Numbered from the stretch's first letter, positions 8,521 through 17,359 are shown. The stretch: 64,000 nt of DNA from Acidobacteriaceae bacterium (GCA_025352065.1 JANXUC010000002.1:62001-126000); one strand, 5' to 3'. The notes: a model not told the origin generated them from the letters alone. Made by a program: numbers and translations.

Positions 8521-9981
8521 ATGAACAACGCGAACCACATCAATCTGCAAGCCGTTGCCAAGCAAGTCATGTTGCAGTATGGATTTGAACCGGATTTTCC
8601 TGCCGCAGCGCTGCAGCAGATGGCGCAGTTGAAAGCCAATCCTCCGCAAATCGCAGCGGACGGCGGAATTCGCGATCTGCGCGACTTGCTGTGGTCCTCC
8701 ATTGACAACGATACCTCGCGCGACCTCGATCAAATTGAAGTGGCGGAACGCCTCCCATCCGGCGACGTTAAAGTCATGGTCGGTATCGCGGACGTCGACG
8801 CTTACGTCGCGAAAAATACTCCGATCGATCAATACGCCGCCAAGGAAACGACCACGGTCTACACGGGCGTGCGTAACTTCTCCATGCTCCCCGAAGAACT
8901 TTCTACCGGACTTACCTCTTTGCTGGAGGGCGCCGACGAACTCAGCATGGTTACGGAATATGTGGTCACCAAAGACGGCCAGCTCGCCACAAGTGATATT
9001 TATCGTGCGCTCGTCCGCAACAAAGCGCAGCTCACCTACAACGCCGTAGGTGCCTGGCTGGAGAATCGCGGCGATGCGCCACCAAAAGTCGCGGCTTCTC
9101 CCGAACTGCAAGCCCAACTGAGGCTCCAGGATGAAGTAGCGCAGGCCCTTCGCGATCAGCGCTACCGCCAAGGAGCGCTAAACATTGATACCGAAGAAGT
9201 ACGGCCCGTTGTTCTCAATGAGCAAGTGGTCGACGTCGTCCGGCAGGAAAGAAATCACGCCACTGAACTCATTGAAGATTTTATGATCGCCGCCAACGGA
9301 GTCGTAGCGCGCAAGCTGGAAACGGTTTCTTCTCTGCGACGCATCGTCCGGACGCCCGAACGTTGGGATCGTATTGTGCAGTTAGCCGCTACTCTCGGCG
9401 GGCTTCTACCAGCGCAGCCCGATTCAAAAGCTCTCAATGATTTTCTGCAGGTACGCAAGGCCGCCGACCCCGATCATTTCGCGGATCTATCGCTCGCAGT
9501 CATCAAGCTCATGGGCCCGGGTGAGTATGTTTTGGAACGCGCCGGAGAAGCTGATACTGGCCACTTCGGCCTCGCCGTGCAGGACTACACTCACTCCACC
9601 GCGCCCAACCGTCGCTTTGCCGATCTCGTAACGCAGCGCATTCTTAAGGCGCTGCTCGCAAATCAACCTCCGGTCTATTCCGATAGTGAACTCGGAACCA
9701 TTGCGGCGAACTGTACGCAGAAGGGGAACGTTTCTCGCAAAGTTGAACGCGCTATGACCAAGCGCATGTCGGCAATCGCAATGAGCAACCGTATCGGTCA
9801 AGTCTTCGATTCCATCGTCACCGGAGTGAACGAGCACGGAACTTTTGTCCGTGTGCTCCAGCCGCGCGTGGAAGGCATGCTGACTCGAGGACAGCAAGGG
9901 GTGGATGTAGGAGACAAGTTGCGAGTGAAGCTGGTTCGCACCGATGTAAGCCAGGGCTACATCGATTTCGAGCGCGCGTAA
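8521..9981 (+). CDS. RNB-domain exoribonuclease, short RNase R/II-like
   Basis: The 486-aa protein is built mostly of an RNB catalytic domain with a short S1-like tail (SIVTGVNEHGTFVRVLQPRVEGML, from about residue 425). It lacks the long cold-shock N-terminus of classical RNase II/R. The acidic catalytic motif reads SIDNDTSRDLDQ. Against the canonical IDxxxxxDxDD, three aspartates are kept and the fourth is Gln. The RNA-contact motif APNRRFADLVTQR replaces the usual SPxRRYxDLxxHR. Family knowledge: RNB enzymes degrade RNA 3' to 5' using Mg2+. Activity is likely but the Asp-to-Gln change makes it worth testing. The start is ATG 8521. Confidence 0.85.
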   Translation: MNNANHINLQAVAKQVMLQYGFEPDFPAAALQQMAQLKANPPQIAADGGIRDLRDLLWSSIDNDTSRDLDQIEVAERLPSGDVKVMVGIADVDAYVAKNTPIDQYAAKETTTVYTGVRNFSMLPEELSTGLTSLLEGADELSMVTEYVVTKDGQLATSDIYRALVRNKAQLTYNAVGAWLENRGDAPPKVAASPELQAQLRLQDEVAQALRDQRYRQGALNIDTEEVRPVVLNEQVVDVVRQERNHATELIEDFMIAANGVVARKLETVSSLRRIVRTPERWDRIVQLAATLGGLLPAQPDSKALNDFLQVRKAADPDHFADLSLAVIKLMGPGEYVLERAGEADTGHFGLAVQDYTHSTAPNRRFADLVTQRILKALLANQPPVYSDSELGTIAANCTQKGNVSRKVERAMTKRMSAIAMSNRIGQVFDSIVTGVNEHGTFVRVLQPRVEGMLTRGQQGVDVGDKLRVKLVRTDVSQGYIDFERA

Positions 9982-9999
9982 TTTTGGAATTCACGAGGT

Positions 10000-10030
10000 T
10001 GGTCATTTCGAGCGTGGCGAGGAATCTGCT
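10000..10030 (+). repeat. Dispersed repeat A, copy 2
   Basis: The copy reads TGGTCATTTCGAGCG...GAGGAATCTGCT. It lies between the convergent ends of the RNB nuclease and the Uup-like gene. Confidence 0.7.
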
Positions 10031-10053
10031 GTTGTCGGCGTGAGGGACAACTC

Positions 10054-11856
10054 TTACTTCAGCTTTGCTTCTAACTCCGCCCACCGCGCGTAAAGTGTAT
10101 CTACAACATCCTGCGAGGCGTCCATCGCAGCGTGTGCAGCCAAAAGTTTTCCCGCATCACTGATAATCGTCGGATCCTCCAGAGCCTCTCGCCGAGCCTG
10201 CAGTACTTCTTCCGCGTCAGCCACGCGCTGCTCAATCGTTGAGTAGTCGCGAGCATCAAGATAAGAGAGCTTTTTCGTGCGCGAAGTCTCGCTCGCTGCG
10301 CCGCCAGCCTTGTCTGGGCCGGAAGATTTCCTGTCCGGCTGCAAAGATTTCCGCTGCCACACTTCCCACTGCGAGTAATCGGCGAAGCCTTCCGCCCCGC
10401 CACGTCCATCCAAGCCGAGGACAACGGTTGAGACGCGGTCGAGCAGGTAGCGGTCATGCGTCACCAATACCAAAGCCCCGCGATACTCCAAAAGACTTTC
10501 TTCCAGAATCTCCAGGGTAGGAATGTCCAGATCGTTCGTGGGCTCGTCCAGCAGCAGAACGTCAGCGGGCTGCAACATCAGTTGCGCAATCAGAACGCGG
10601 GCCCGTTCGCCGCCCGAAAGTCGTGATACCGGCTGATTCAGTTGTTCGCTGGTAAACAGAAATCGCGCCGCCCACGAAGCCACATGAATCACACGATCCT
10701 GAAAAATCACGGAGTCGCTATCCGGCGCCAGCGAGCGTCGCAACGTGCCTTCTTCATCCAACTGCCGAGCCTGATCGAAATACACAATGCGCAACAAATC
10801 AGCGCGCCTAATGTGCCCGGCCGCAGGCTCTAACTCTCCGCGCAGCAGCCGCAATAAGGTGGTTTTGCCGCTGCCATTCGGACCGACCAATCCCACGCGC
10901 ATACCCGCCGTGATGGTGAAGCTCAGGTCGCTGAATAGCGTCCGGCCCGGAATGTCGTACTTCACGTCTGTAATTTCAACCAACCGCTTCGTCTTACGCT
11001 CGGTGGCGGAGAAGTCGATTCCGGCATTCGCCGTGCGCGTCCGTGCGTTCAGATTCGCCAGCTCGCTAATCATCTCGTTGGCACTGTCAATCCGAGCCTT
11101 CGATTTGGTAGTACGTGCTTTCGGCCCTCGTCGCAACCACTCAATCTCAGTATGAACGCGATTCTCCAGCGCTTCCTGGCGCTTCGATTGCGCATGCAAA
11201 AATTCTTCTTTCTTGATCAGGAACGTGCTGTAGTTTCCGTGTACGCGCAAAATTCCATCAGGATAAGTCTTATTCAACTCTGCCATTTCAGTGGCGACGT
11301 TTTCCAGAAAATACCGATCATGGCTGACCACGACACAGGCAAACGCCGCCGCTTCCAGCAGCGCTTCCAGCCACTGAATTCCTGCCAAATCCAAATGGTT
11401 CGTCGGTTCATCCAACAGCAGAATGTCCGGCCCCTGCACCAAGGCCTCGACCAAAGCCAGCCGCTTGCGCCAGCCTCCGGAAAGGGAAGATGCCTTCGCA
11501 TCAAGGTCTTCGAACCCAGCTCGGCCTAGTGTCTCCGCAAAGCGCGTCCCACGTTCATTGCCGGGAATGCCTGCCGCTTCCAGCGCCTTTTCCGCCACAG
11601 AGCGCACCGTCGCGTCGTCCGGAAACTCCGAATCCTGCGTCACATAGGCAAGTCGCGCACGCTTGCGGGTCGCCACATCGCCGCTGTCGGGATCGACCAA
11701 TCCCGCCAAAATCCGCAGCAGCGTAGATTTGCCCGATCCGTTGGGACCAATCAGCCCAACCCGGTCCCCCTCCGAGATCGTAAACGACACATTTTGGAAC
11801 AGCGGCAAGGCACCATACCGCTTGGATAAATCCTGAGCATTAATAATGGGTGGCAA
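10054..11856 (-). CDS. uup: ABC-F family ATPase, Uup-type
   Basis: A soluble ABC-F protein of 600 aa. Cassette 1 has GPNGSGKSTLL, LSGGWRKRLALVEAL and LLLDEPTNHLDL; cassette 2 has GPNGSGKTTLL, LSGGERARVLIAQL and LLLDEPTNDLDI. The C-terminal 90 residues form the Uup-specific charged coiled coil (YSTIEQRVADAEEVLQARREAL), which binds DNA in E. coli Uup. In E. coli Uup affects precise transposon excision and ribosome function. The start is TTG 11856, preceded by AGGAGA about 12 nt upstream; no ATG fits the conserved N-terminus. The final residues KLSYLDARDYSTIE are typical of the family tail. Confidence 0.9.
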   Translation of the reverse strand: MPPIINAQDLSKRYGALPLFQNVSFTISEGDRVGLIGPNGSGKSTLLRILAGLVDPDSGDVATRKRARLAYVTQDSEFPDDATVRSVAEKALEAAGIPGNERGTRFAETLGRAGFEDLDAKASSLSGGWRKRLALVEALVQGPDILLLDEPTNHLDLAGIQWLEALLEAAAFACVVVSHDRYFLENVATEMAELNKTYPDGILRVHGNYSTFLIKKEEFLHAQSKRQEALENRVHTEIEWLRRGPKARTTKSKARIDSANEMISELANLNARTRTANAGIDFSATERKTKRLVEITDVKYDIPGRTLFSDLSFTITAGMRVGLVGPNGSGKTTLLRLLRGELEPAAGHIRRADLLRIVYFDQARQLDEEGTLRRSLAPDSDSVIFQDRVIHVASWAARFLFTSEQLNQPVSRLSGGERARVLIAQLMLQPADVLLLDEPTNDLDIPTLEILEESLLEYRGALVLVTHDRYLLDRVSTVVLGLDGRGGAEGFADYSQWEVWQRKSLQPDRKSSGPDKAGGAASETSRTKKLSYLDARDYSTIEQRVADAEEVLQARREALEDPTIISDAGKLLAAHAAMDASQDVVDTLYARWAELEAKLK

Positions 11857-11916
11857 CGGCTGGAAAATCTCCTACAGAAGAGTCTTCTTTGAGGGTAACA
11901 GAGGAGGTTGGCTCTA

Positions 11917-11994
11917 CGTGGTAGAGCGGCGCTTTAGCGCCGCGTTCAGCCCGAAGAAGACTTGGGCTTTAAGCCCCTGAGGCGGGGAACTTCT
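11917..11994. repeat. Dispersed palindromic repeat C, copy 1
   Basis: Two hairpins lie in tandem: GGCGCTTTAGCGCC, then GCCCGAAGAAGACTTGGGC followed by GGGCTTTAAGCCC. It abuts the 3' end of the TonB gene (stop at 11993). Related blocks are at 40203, 47706 and 49590. Confidence 0.65.
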
Positions 11995-12637
11995 ACCGCG
12001 GCTTAAAGTGGTAAACCACATCCTGCTTCGACGCGATCACTACGCCATCGCGCGTCGCGGGACGAAAATGCCAACTGTCCAACACGTTCAAAACCTCGTT
12101 GTCAATCGACGGGCCAAGACTCTGCAACACACTCTTGCTCACCACATTGCCGCCTATGTCAATCGTAATCTCGATCACAATCGTGCCTTCAACGCCGCCC
12201 GGAAGGACATCAGTATTCACAATGGGATCGTGTGCCGTCACCGGCAAAGCAGGACGAACATCGTGTCCCGAAAACGGCCCGTCGGAGGCAGAGCCATACG
12301 GCGACCCCGCCGCCAAAGCATGCGCCGCCTGATTCGCAGATGAAACAGCAGCACTGGCTTGTGCCACCACTTCCGGCACCTTAGGTTGCGCCATCTTTGC
12401 AGGCCTCGGCAATGAGATTCGCGGTTGCGAACGACTCGTCGCAGCATCCGCCGATGCATCCGGCCAATAAAAATGTGTAACCGCCAAACCATTCCGCCCC
12501 GTCGCAACCGACGAGGGAGCAACAAAAATAGGACGGCCAGCGAGGATCAGCAGCACCACCGGTAGACAATGCAGGGCGAGCGAAAGCAGGAAAGTTACAC
12601 GCTGCTGGCCCCGCGCGGGAGTGGGAGTCGTAGACAT
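11993..12637 (-). CDS. TonB-family energy transducer
   Basis: The 214-aa protein has a short cytosolic N-terminus and one transmembrane helix (VTFLLSLALHCLPVVLLILAG, about residues 14-34). A Pro/Ala-rich periplasmic linker follows, then a TonB C-terminal domain (about 140-214) with GGVEGTIVIEITIDIGGNVVSKSVLQSLGP and LDSWHFRPATRDG. This is the usual arrangement for carrying proton-motive force from ExbB/ExbD to outer-membrane receptors. No exbB/exbD or receptor is adjacent. The start is ATG 12637. Confidence 0.85.
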   Translation of the reverse strand: MSTTPTPARGQQRVTFLLSLALHCLPVVLLILAGRPIFVAPSSVATGRNGLAVTHFYWPDASADAATSRSQPRISLPRPAKMAQPKVPEVVAQASAAVSSANQAAHALAAGSPYGSASDGPFSGHDVRPALPVTAHDPIVNTDVLPGGVEGTIVIEITIDIGGNVVSKSVLQSLGPSIDNEVLNVLDSWHFRPATRDGVVIASKQDVVYHFKPR

Positions 12638-12716
12638 TCAACCTGCTGCCGTTAGTCTACAGGGTGGACGCGGTAGCGAGGTTTTTGTCAACAAAAAGAC
12701 CTGAAACAGCCAATTC

Positions 12717-12743
12717 TTTGACATCGCAAACTGCGATATCAAA
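12717..12743. promoter_or_regulatory. Palindrome F1 upstream of the ORF6N gene
   Basis: A 12-3-12 palindrome, TTTGACATCGCA, AAC, TGCGATATCAAA (one mismatch between arms). It lies 67 bp before the ORF6N start in the presumed leader or promoter. It is the first of three related copies (F2, F3). Confidence 0.7.
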
Positions 12744-12809
12744 CATTTGGCGGACGGACTATATTCAGTGTTGTTTCATTCCTTGGTATAGTGGGCCAGA
12801 GGGAATACC

Positions 12810-13358
12810 GTGCCTGCTGCCTCTAAACTCGCCGTTCTGTCGCGACCCATCGAACGCGGAATCCATCTTGTTCGCGGGCATAAAGTCATGCTCGATTCCG
12901 ATCTCGCCGCCTTGTACCAGGTTCAAACCTTCCGCCTGAACGAGGCGGTGAAACGCAATCGCGCCAGATTTCCCGCGGACTTCATGTTTCAGCTGACCAG
13001 CAAGGAGACAAAATCTTTGATATCGCAGGCTGCGATATCAAACAAAGGCCGTGGCGGCAGGCGTACACGCCCTTACGTCTTCACCGAGCATGGCGTGGCC
13101 ATGCTTTCGTCTGTTCTGAAAAGCGAACGAGCGATCCAGATGAACGTCGTAATCTGCCGGGCTTTTGTGCGCATTCGCGAACTCATCGCCGCCAACCGCG
13201 ATCTGGCGGCCCGCGTGGAGAAGTTGGAAGCAGGTCATCGCCAGACCAATTCAATTCTCGACCTGCTGGTGGATGAAATCGACGGAATCGAAGAGGATGT
13301 AAAAACCATCCAAGCCATGCCGCCAGCCTCCAAACGCAAAATCGGATTCGCCCGCTAA
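12810..13358 (+). CDS. ORF6N-domain DNA-binding protein
   Basis: The 182-aa protein has an N-terminal ORF6N domain (about residues 8-100). Family hallmarks include LDSDLAALYQVQTFRLNEAVKRN, RFPADFMFQL and GGRRTRPYVFTEHGVAML. A C-terminal coiled-coil segment (LAARVEKLEAGHRQTNSILDLL) probably dimerises it. ORF6N domains are known from phage and bacterial genes and are related to KilA-N type DNA binders; their targets are mostly unknown. The start is GTG 12810, with AGAGGGA about 6 nt upstream. The gene carries palindrome F2 within its coding sequence and is flanked by F1 and F3, suggesting autoregulation or a selfish unit. It stands alone in its strand block. Confidence 0.85.
   Translation: MPAASKLAVLSRPIERGIHLVRGHKVMLDSDLAALYQVQTFRLNEAVKRNRARFPADFMFQLTSKETKSLISQAAISNKGRGGRRTRPYVFTEHGVAMLSSVLKSERAIQMNVVICRAFVRIRELIAANRDLAARVEKLEAGHRQTNSILDLLVDEIDGIEEDVKTIQAMPPASKRKIGFAR
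13016..13042. promoter_or_regulatory. Palindrome F2 inside the ORF6N coding sequence
   Basis: A perfect 12-bp-arm palindrome: TTTGATATCGCA, GGC, TGCGATATCAAA. It encodes L-I-S-Q-A-A-I-S-N-K at the variable point just before the conserved GRGGRR of the ORF6N domain. Confidence 0.7.
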
Positions 13359-13364
13359 GAAATG

Positions 13365-13391
13365 TTTGACATCGCATTTTGCGATGTCAAA
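13365..13391. promoter_or_regulatory. Palindrome F3 just after the ORF6N stop codon
   Basis: A perfect 12-bp-arm palindrome: TTTGACATCGCA, TTT, TGCGATGTCAAA. It begins 7 bp after the ORF6N stop. It could also fold as a hairpin in RNA, but no T-run follows, so it is not a standard terminator. Confidence 0.7.
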
Positions 13392-13412
13392 CAGAAGCGG
13401 TCTCTATTTCGG

Positions 13413-13450
13413 CTTGTCATTCCGAACGGCTTTCACGTGAGGAATCTGCT
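13413..13450 (+). repeat. Dispersed repeat A, copy 3
   Basis: The copy reads CTTGTCATTCCGAACGG...GAGGAATCTGCT. It sits between the ORF6N gene and the following hypothetical gene. Confidence 0.8.
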
Positions 13451-13483
13451 GTTTTCTTGGCTCTCTAGCGCTCTTCCCAAAAG

Positions 13484-13954
13484 GTGAGAGAACCCTCGAA
13501 CGCAGCCGAAGTCTGGCGTGTTCGATCAAGTACAGCGGATTCGAAGCAAATTCTCGAAGATATGCTGGCATGGGGCGCAGAGAAATTTGGCATCAACTAC
13601 CGCTCTGGAATGCTAAAACAGTTCGCCTATGTCAGCGATTTGAGTTTTTACAGCGACATGCCCCTGCTAAATATCAGTCCGCCGCTAACAAGGCTGGCTG
13701 CAAAGACAAGCGAAGCGCTATCTGGAATCTGGCAGGAACCTGTTCGCTATGAACCTATGGTTCTGACCGTTGGGCACGATCCCATGGTTCGGAAGTACGG
13801 AATAGCCCCCTTTACAATTACGAGACGAGCCGAAGCTCGATTTTCAGAGAAGAAGTACTTCTCTGAAGCGCCACTTCCGACTGACCTGCATTTGTCTTTG
13901 CTCGGAGAATTCGAAGGGGAAATTAAGCGGCTACATGATTTATCGCCGAAGTAG
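13484..13954 (+). CDS. Hypothetical protein, possibly 5'-truncated
   Basis: I do not recognise this 156-aa protein. It looks soluble, without signal peptide or membrane segment. Sequence stretches such as LAWGAEKFGINYRSGM, YVSDLSFYSDMPLL and AEARFSEKKYFSEAPLPTDLHL look like genuine conserved coding sequence. The only available start is GTG 13484, with no clear Shine-Dalgarno. A repeat A copy lies immediately upstream, so the N-terminus may have been cut off by rearrangement. It is followed by a bidirectional hairpin terminator. Confidence 0.6.
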   Translation: MREPSNAAEVWRVRSSTADSKQILEDMLAWGAEKFGINYRSGMLKQFAYVSDLSFYSDMPLLNISPPLTRLAAKTSEALSGIWQEPVRYEPMVLTVGHDPMVRKYGIAPFTITRRAEARFSEKKYFSEAPLPTDLHLSLLGEFEGEIKRLHDLSPK

Positions 13955-14035
13955 GAAGTGTTCATTAACTTTGGAACTCGTTGCTATCAAGATCGCCCTT
14001 TATCCGTTACGCTCGAAGGCGAGCAGGTATCCAGA

Positions 14036-14064
14036 AACCCTCGGTATGGCTACCGAGGGTTTTT
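14036..14064 (+). terminator. Hairpin terminator between convergent genes
   Basis: An 11-bp perfect stem (AACCCTCGGTA at 14036-14046 with its complement at 14051-14061) and a 4-nt loop are followed by TTT on the plus strand. The stop codon of the convergent rnhB gene lies inside the right arm, so it probably works for both directions. Confidence 0.75.
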
Positions 14065-14802
14065 CGCCCTCAGCTCGCAACCTCTTTCCTCACCCTCCAC
14101 CATGAACCCCAGAGCCTCCTGAGCCTCTTCCGCCCACCCGGACCGCTCCAGACCCCCTACCGGGGCAAAGGAGCGCCTGTGGAGGGGCGTAGCGCCATGC
14201 TCCAGGAGGGCGGCGCGGTGGATCGGGGTGCCATATCCCTTGTTGGAGGCCAGACCGTACTGCGGATAGATGGAGTCGAACTCCCGCATTATGCTGTCCC
14301 GATGCACTTTAGCTAGAATCGACGCCGCTGCTATCGAGGCCGAGATCGCATCTCCATGAATCAAAGCACGTTGCTGGCATGGATGGTCGAGGCGCATGGC
14401 GTCCACCAGCAGGAAATCGGGCTCCGGCTGGAGCTGCAGCACGGCATCGCGCATGGCGACCCGCGAGGCCTGGTAAATGTTGATTTCGTCGATCCGGGCA
14501 GCATCCACCGAGGCGATGGCCCACGCCAAGCAGCGCTTAAGGATCTGCTCCGCCAGGCGCTCTCGGACCTCTCGCTCGATCAATTTGGAGTCGCGCAAGC
14601 CTCGAATACGGTCGTCGGGGTTCAGAATCACCGCAGCGGCCGTCACTGGGCCGAAGAGACAGCCACGTCCGACCTCGTCCACGCCAGCGATCAGGCGGGC
14701 ACCGTTCTGCCAAGCTTCCTTCTCGCAGCGAGTGGTGCAGCGTAACTTCCTTAACAGGCTTAGTTTAGCCGCCGATGCGGAAAGACTTCGTTCGATTCTC
14801 AT
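14050..14802 (-). CDS. rnhB: Ribonuclease HII
   Basis: RNase HII removes ribonucleotides from RNA-DNA hybrids and single misincorporated ribonucleotides, using Mn2+ or Mg2+. From ATG 14802 the protein is 250 aa. The type-2 RNase H signature GVDEVGRGCLFGPV supplies the first Asp-Glu pair, with FLLVDAMRL and HGDAISASIAAASILAKVHRD following, and the GYGTPIH helix near the C-terminus. The frame is open further upstream, but residues before MRIERSLS look non-coding in type. In many bacteria rnhB directly follows rplS. Here rplS lies 2.6 kb away on the same strand, separated by two inserted genes. Confidence 0.92.
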   Translation of the reverse strand: MRIERSLSASAAKLSLLRKLRCTTRCEKEAWQNGARLIAGVDEVGRGCLFGPVTAAAVILNPDDRIRGLRDSKLIEREVRERLAEQILKRCLAWAIASVDAARIDEINIYQASRVAMRDAVLQLQPEPDFLLVDAMRLDHPCQQRALIHGDAISASIAAASILAKVHRDSIMREFDSIYPQYGLASNKGYGTPIHRAALLEHGATPLHRRSFAPVGGLERSGWAEEAQEALGFMVEGEERGCELRAKNPR

Positions 14803-15055
14803 GGAGGACCGAGGCACGGATGCCTCATCATCGCCCGCGTGTTCAGGAAGCGCAAGACAGGTTTGGAAAAAACCTGTGGAATACGAGGCTCTTTTGCAGG
14901 TTCGGTTGAGGAGAGTGCGTAGAAGCCCCGGACGTGAAACTCGGAAACGCATCCGTCTTCCCTCTCCGTAATTGCCCATCGGTGGGGGTGGATGTTACCG
15001 GGGTAAATTGCTGAGAGCACAGGCCCTTGGTACCTTACAGAGTATTCGGGGAACT

Positions 15056-15817
15056 ATGTCGCCAGCGAAACGAACCAGAACGCCCATCAAACCTGAACCG
15101 AAAAGCAGCAACCCAGCGCCTGGGCGGTACGACAAACGCCTGCAGCTTGCAATCCCTCTCCGTGTAACTACGTGGGATGAGCATAAACGCCCACTCCTCG
15201 ACATGGCGTGTACGTTGGATGTTTCCATGCGGGGTGCTCGACTCTATGGGGTGCGATCCACCTTGAAGGCGGGCGATGTTGTGACGGTCGAGCGGGGGCG
15301 CAACAAGATTTTTTGCCGCGTCATCTGGATTGGAACTCCCGACTCCGACAAGAAGGGCCAAATTGGCGTGCAAGCGGTCGAAATGGGGAAGTCACTTTGG
15401 GAAGCGGACATGGTGGAGGTGGGACAGCAATTCACTTCCGTCACGGCAGATCCGGCGACCAGACCAGCCGGTGACCGGAATCGGCGGGCCGCTCGGGTGG
15501 TTGCGGAAGCGCAGGCCCGAGTACTGGAGCAGCAGGACGGTCGGGATGGCATGCTTTGCGAAGGGCATGTGAAGAACATTTCTGAAACCGGGTGTTTACT
15601 CGTCAGTCCGGTCCTTCTGGAAGTTGGTGCTACTGTACAAATCGTGCTGGATCTGCCGAATTTTGACTTGGCAGTACGCGGGCGTGTGCGTCACACCGGC
15701 CCCGACGGTTTGGGCATCGAGTTTCGGGAAATTCGTAAGGGCGACCGCCAGTTGCTGCGTTACTGGCTGCGGCAGGCTTCGCTGGGCAGCCAAGAGGTGG
15801 CGGTCGGAGTCTCGTAA
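15056..15817 (+). CDS. Protein with two PilZ-like domains
   Basis: The 253-aa cytosolic protein has an Arg-containing PilZ-type module near the N-terminus (RYDKRLQLAIPLRVT...DVSMRGARLYG, residues about 20-125). A second module is in the C-terminal half (NRRAARVVAEAQARV...VKNISETGCLLVS...GRVRHTGPDGLGIEF). Family knowledge: PilZ domains bind c-di-GMP through RxxxR and (D/N)xSxxG. DVSMRG in domain 1 and NISETG in domain 2 match the second motif; the RxxxR motifs are less clear. It is probably a c-di-GMP effector of unknown output. ATG 15056 follows GGGGA; an open extension upstream lacks support. Confidence 0.8.
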   Translation: MSPAKRTRTPIKPEPKSSNPAPGRYDKRLQLAIPLRVTTWDEHKRPLLDMACTLDVSMRGARLYGVRSTLKAGDVVTVERGRNKIFCRVIWIGTPDSDKKGQIGVQAVEMGKSLWEADMVEVGQQFTSVTADPATRPAGDRNRRAARVVAEAQARVLEQQDGRDGMLCEGHVKNISETGCLLVSPVLLEVGATVQIVLDLPNFDLAVRGRVRHTGPDGLGIEFREIRKGDRQLLRYWLRQASLGSQEVAVGVS

Positions 15818-15877
15818 GATTTTCGTCGTGCGGCACCGGGATTTTCGGCAACTGTATTGAACCGCACGCAATGAGAG

Positions 15878-15910
15878 GGGCACGGCCGAGGCCGTGCCCT
15901 TGTTGTTTGT
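15878..15910 (+). terminator. Hairpin terminator after the PilZ gene
   Basis: GGGCACGG and CCGTGCCC form an 8-10-bp GC-rich stem, followed by the T-rich TTGTTGTTTG. Confidence 0.75.
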
Positions 15911-15938
15911 AGAATCCATCGCGAACAACAGCCTCTAT

Positions 15939-17219
15939 TCACGGGCACGTCGGCCTTGGAGCCAGTGGGAATGGCGGCTGCGGGGTTTGTGCGAAGTCGA
16001 AGCTGTCGGTCATGTCGTTCGCCCCTGCGTCCCGCGCGGTGAGGGGTTTCAAGCTGAACCGCTCCTCCACCAGCCTCAGAAAAGAGGAGAACTCGTATTG
16101 CGTGTGACTGAGGAAGCCCTGCTTCGCGTAGGGAGAAATGATGAGCAAAGGAACCCGTGGACCCAGTCCGTAGCGGTCCACGCCCGGCGGCGGAACGTGA
16201 TCGTAAAAACCGCCAAAATCATCCCAGGTTACAAAAATCGCAGTGGAATCCCAATCGGGACCCTGCATGATGGCGTTAATTTGCTGCACGGTCCAGTTTT
16301 CGCCTACACACGTACTGTACGGAGGGTGTTCGCTGGTGGGACCGCTGATGACCCAGCTTACCGAGGGTAGACTCCCGTTCTGGGCGTCAAGTACAAACTG
16401 CTTCTCGTCAAGGACGTTGGTATTCCAGAGGGAGCCTCTGCGAATGTGCTTGATCGCATCCAGCGCCGACCACTGGTATCCATCGTGTCCAAAGCCAGGA
16501 GCGTAGTACTTCCAACTGACTCCCGCGCTCTGGAAACTGTCCACAATTGTCTGGAAATCGAAACAAGGGTACTGCTGCGTCGTATTACCGCTGCCGTCAA
16601 TCACGGTAACCGTCGCGGTGTCGTCGGAATCGCATCCCCAGGCGCCATTGGTTACGCCGTTGATGTTCCCAATCGATCCACCCGATTGCCCTGCCATCGA
16701 GTAAAGGTGGTTCGGAAAGCTGGGGCCTTCGAGTGAAGAAAACATCTTGTCCGCCAGCACAAATTGGTGCGCGTAGGCGAAGTAGTTTGGGATATCCGCC
16801 TGCTGCATTTGGGTGTAGGGCAGCAGATCCGACCCCATGGAGACCAGGTCAAACTTGTCCATTTTTCCGCCATCCACGGCCCGATGGGCGTCATTCCATG
16901 TGTGTCCGATGTCGTGAGGAGTTTTGTCCGGTGTGCGACCGAGAGCGATTGTCTGACCGGTGGAGATTGTTCCCGTAGTAGCTCCATCGGCTCCAGGGAA
17001 GGTTCCGAAATAGTTGTCGAAGCTGCGGTTCTCTTTAATGATGAACACGACGTGCTTGATTTTGGTTAGGCCGGTAGGAGGGGGTGGCGGTGGTGGTCCG
17101 CCTCCACTGTTGCTGCTACTACTGCAAGCGGTCCAAACGATGATGACCGCCAAGAAAGACGTCAGCCCCCAAAACAATGGGGATTGGAAGGGGAGTTTCA
17201 TTTGGAAGGGGAGTTTCAT
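15939..17219 (-). CDS. Lipoprotein phosphoesterase (phospholipase C / acid phosphatase family)
   Basis: The 426-aa protein is predicted to be a lipoprotein: hydrophobic segment [17 protein letters not shown], then the lipobox-like VWTAC. A Ser/Gly and Pro-rich linker (seven prolines in a row) follows. The phosphoesterase family domain starts at [20 protein letters not shown], with [30 protein letters not shown] and [14 protein letters not shown] as further family motifs. Such enzymes hydrolyse phospholipids or phosphomonoesters outside the cytoplasm. The first six residues MKLPFQ occur twice because of a perfect 18-bp tandem duplication, so starts at 17219 and 17201 are equivalent. It lies between rplS and rnhB as an apparent insertion. 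Confidence 0.85.
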   Translation of the reverse strand: MKLPFQMKLPFQSPLFWGLTSFLAVIIVWTACSSSSNSGGGPPPPPPPTGLTKIKHVVFIIKENRSFDNYFGTFPGADGATTGTISTGQTIALGRTPDKTPHDIGHTWNDAHRAVDGGKMDKFDLVSMGSDLLPYTQMQQADIPNYFAYAHQFVLADKMFSSLEGPSFPNHLYSMAGQSGGSIGNINGVTNGAWGCDSDDTATVTVIDGSGNTTQQYPCFDFQTIVDSFQSAGVSWKYYAPGFGHDGYQWSALDAIKHIRRGSLWNTNVLDEKQFVLDAQNGSLPSVSWVISGPTSEHPPYSTCVGENWTVQQINAIMQGPDWDSTAIFVTWDDFGGFYDHVPPPGVDRYGLGPRVPLLIISPYAKQGFLSHTQYEFSSFLRLVEERFSLKPLTARDAGANDMTDSFDFAQTPQPPFPLAPRPTCP

Positions 17220-17359
17220 ATTGTGCCGTTCCTGGGTCGAAAGATTAGGCCAGCCAACCTGTATCTGAATGCATCGGATGCAGAATAGCTCAAATCAGGT
17301 TGTCCGCAAAATCGGAAAGGCAGGATAAAGGCCAGCGCATTCTCCCCAAGGAAAAGAAT

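Noticed and set aside
12664-12939. 91-codon ORF across palindrome F1
   Set aside because: It overlaps the ORF6N start in another frame; its similarity to the ORF6N peptide TSQ-AISN arises only from the shared palindrome.
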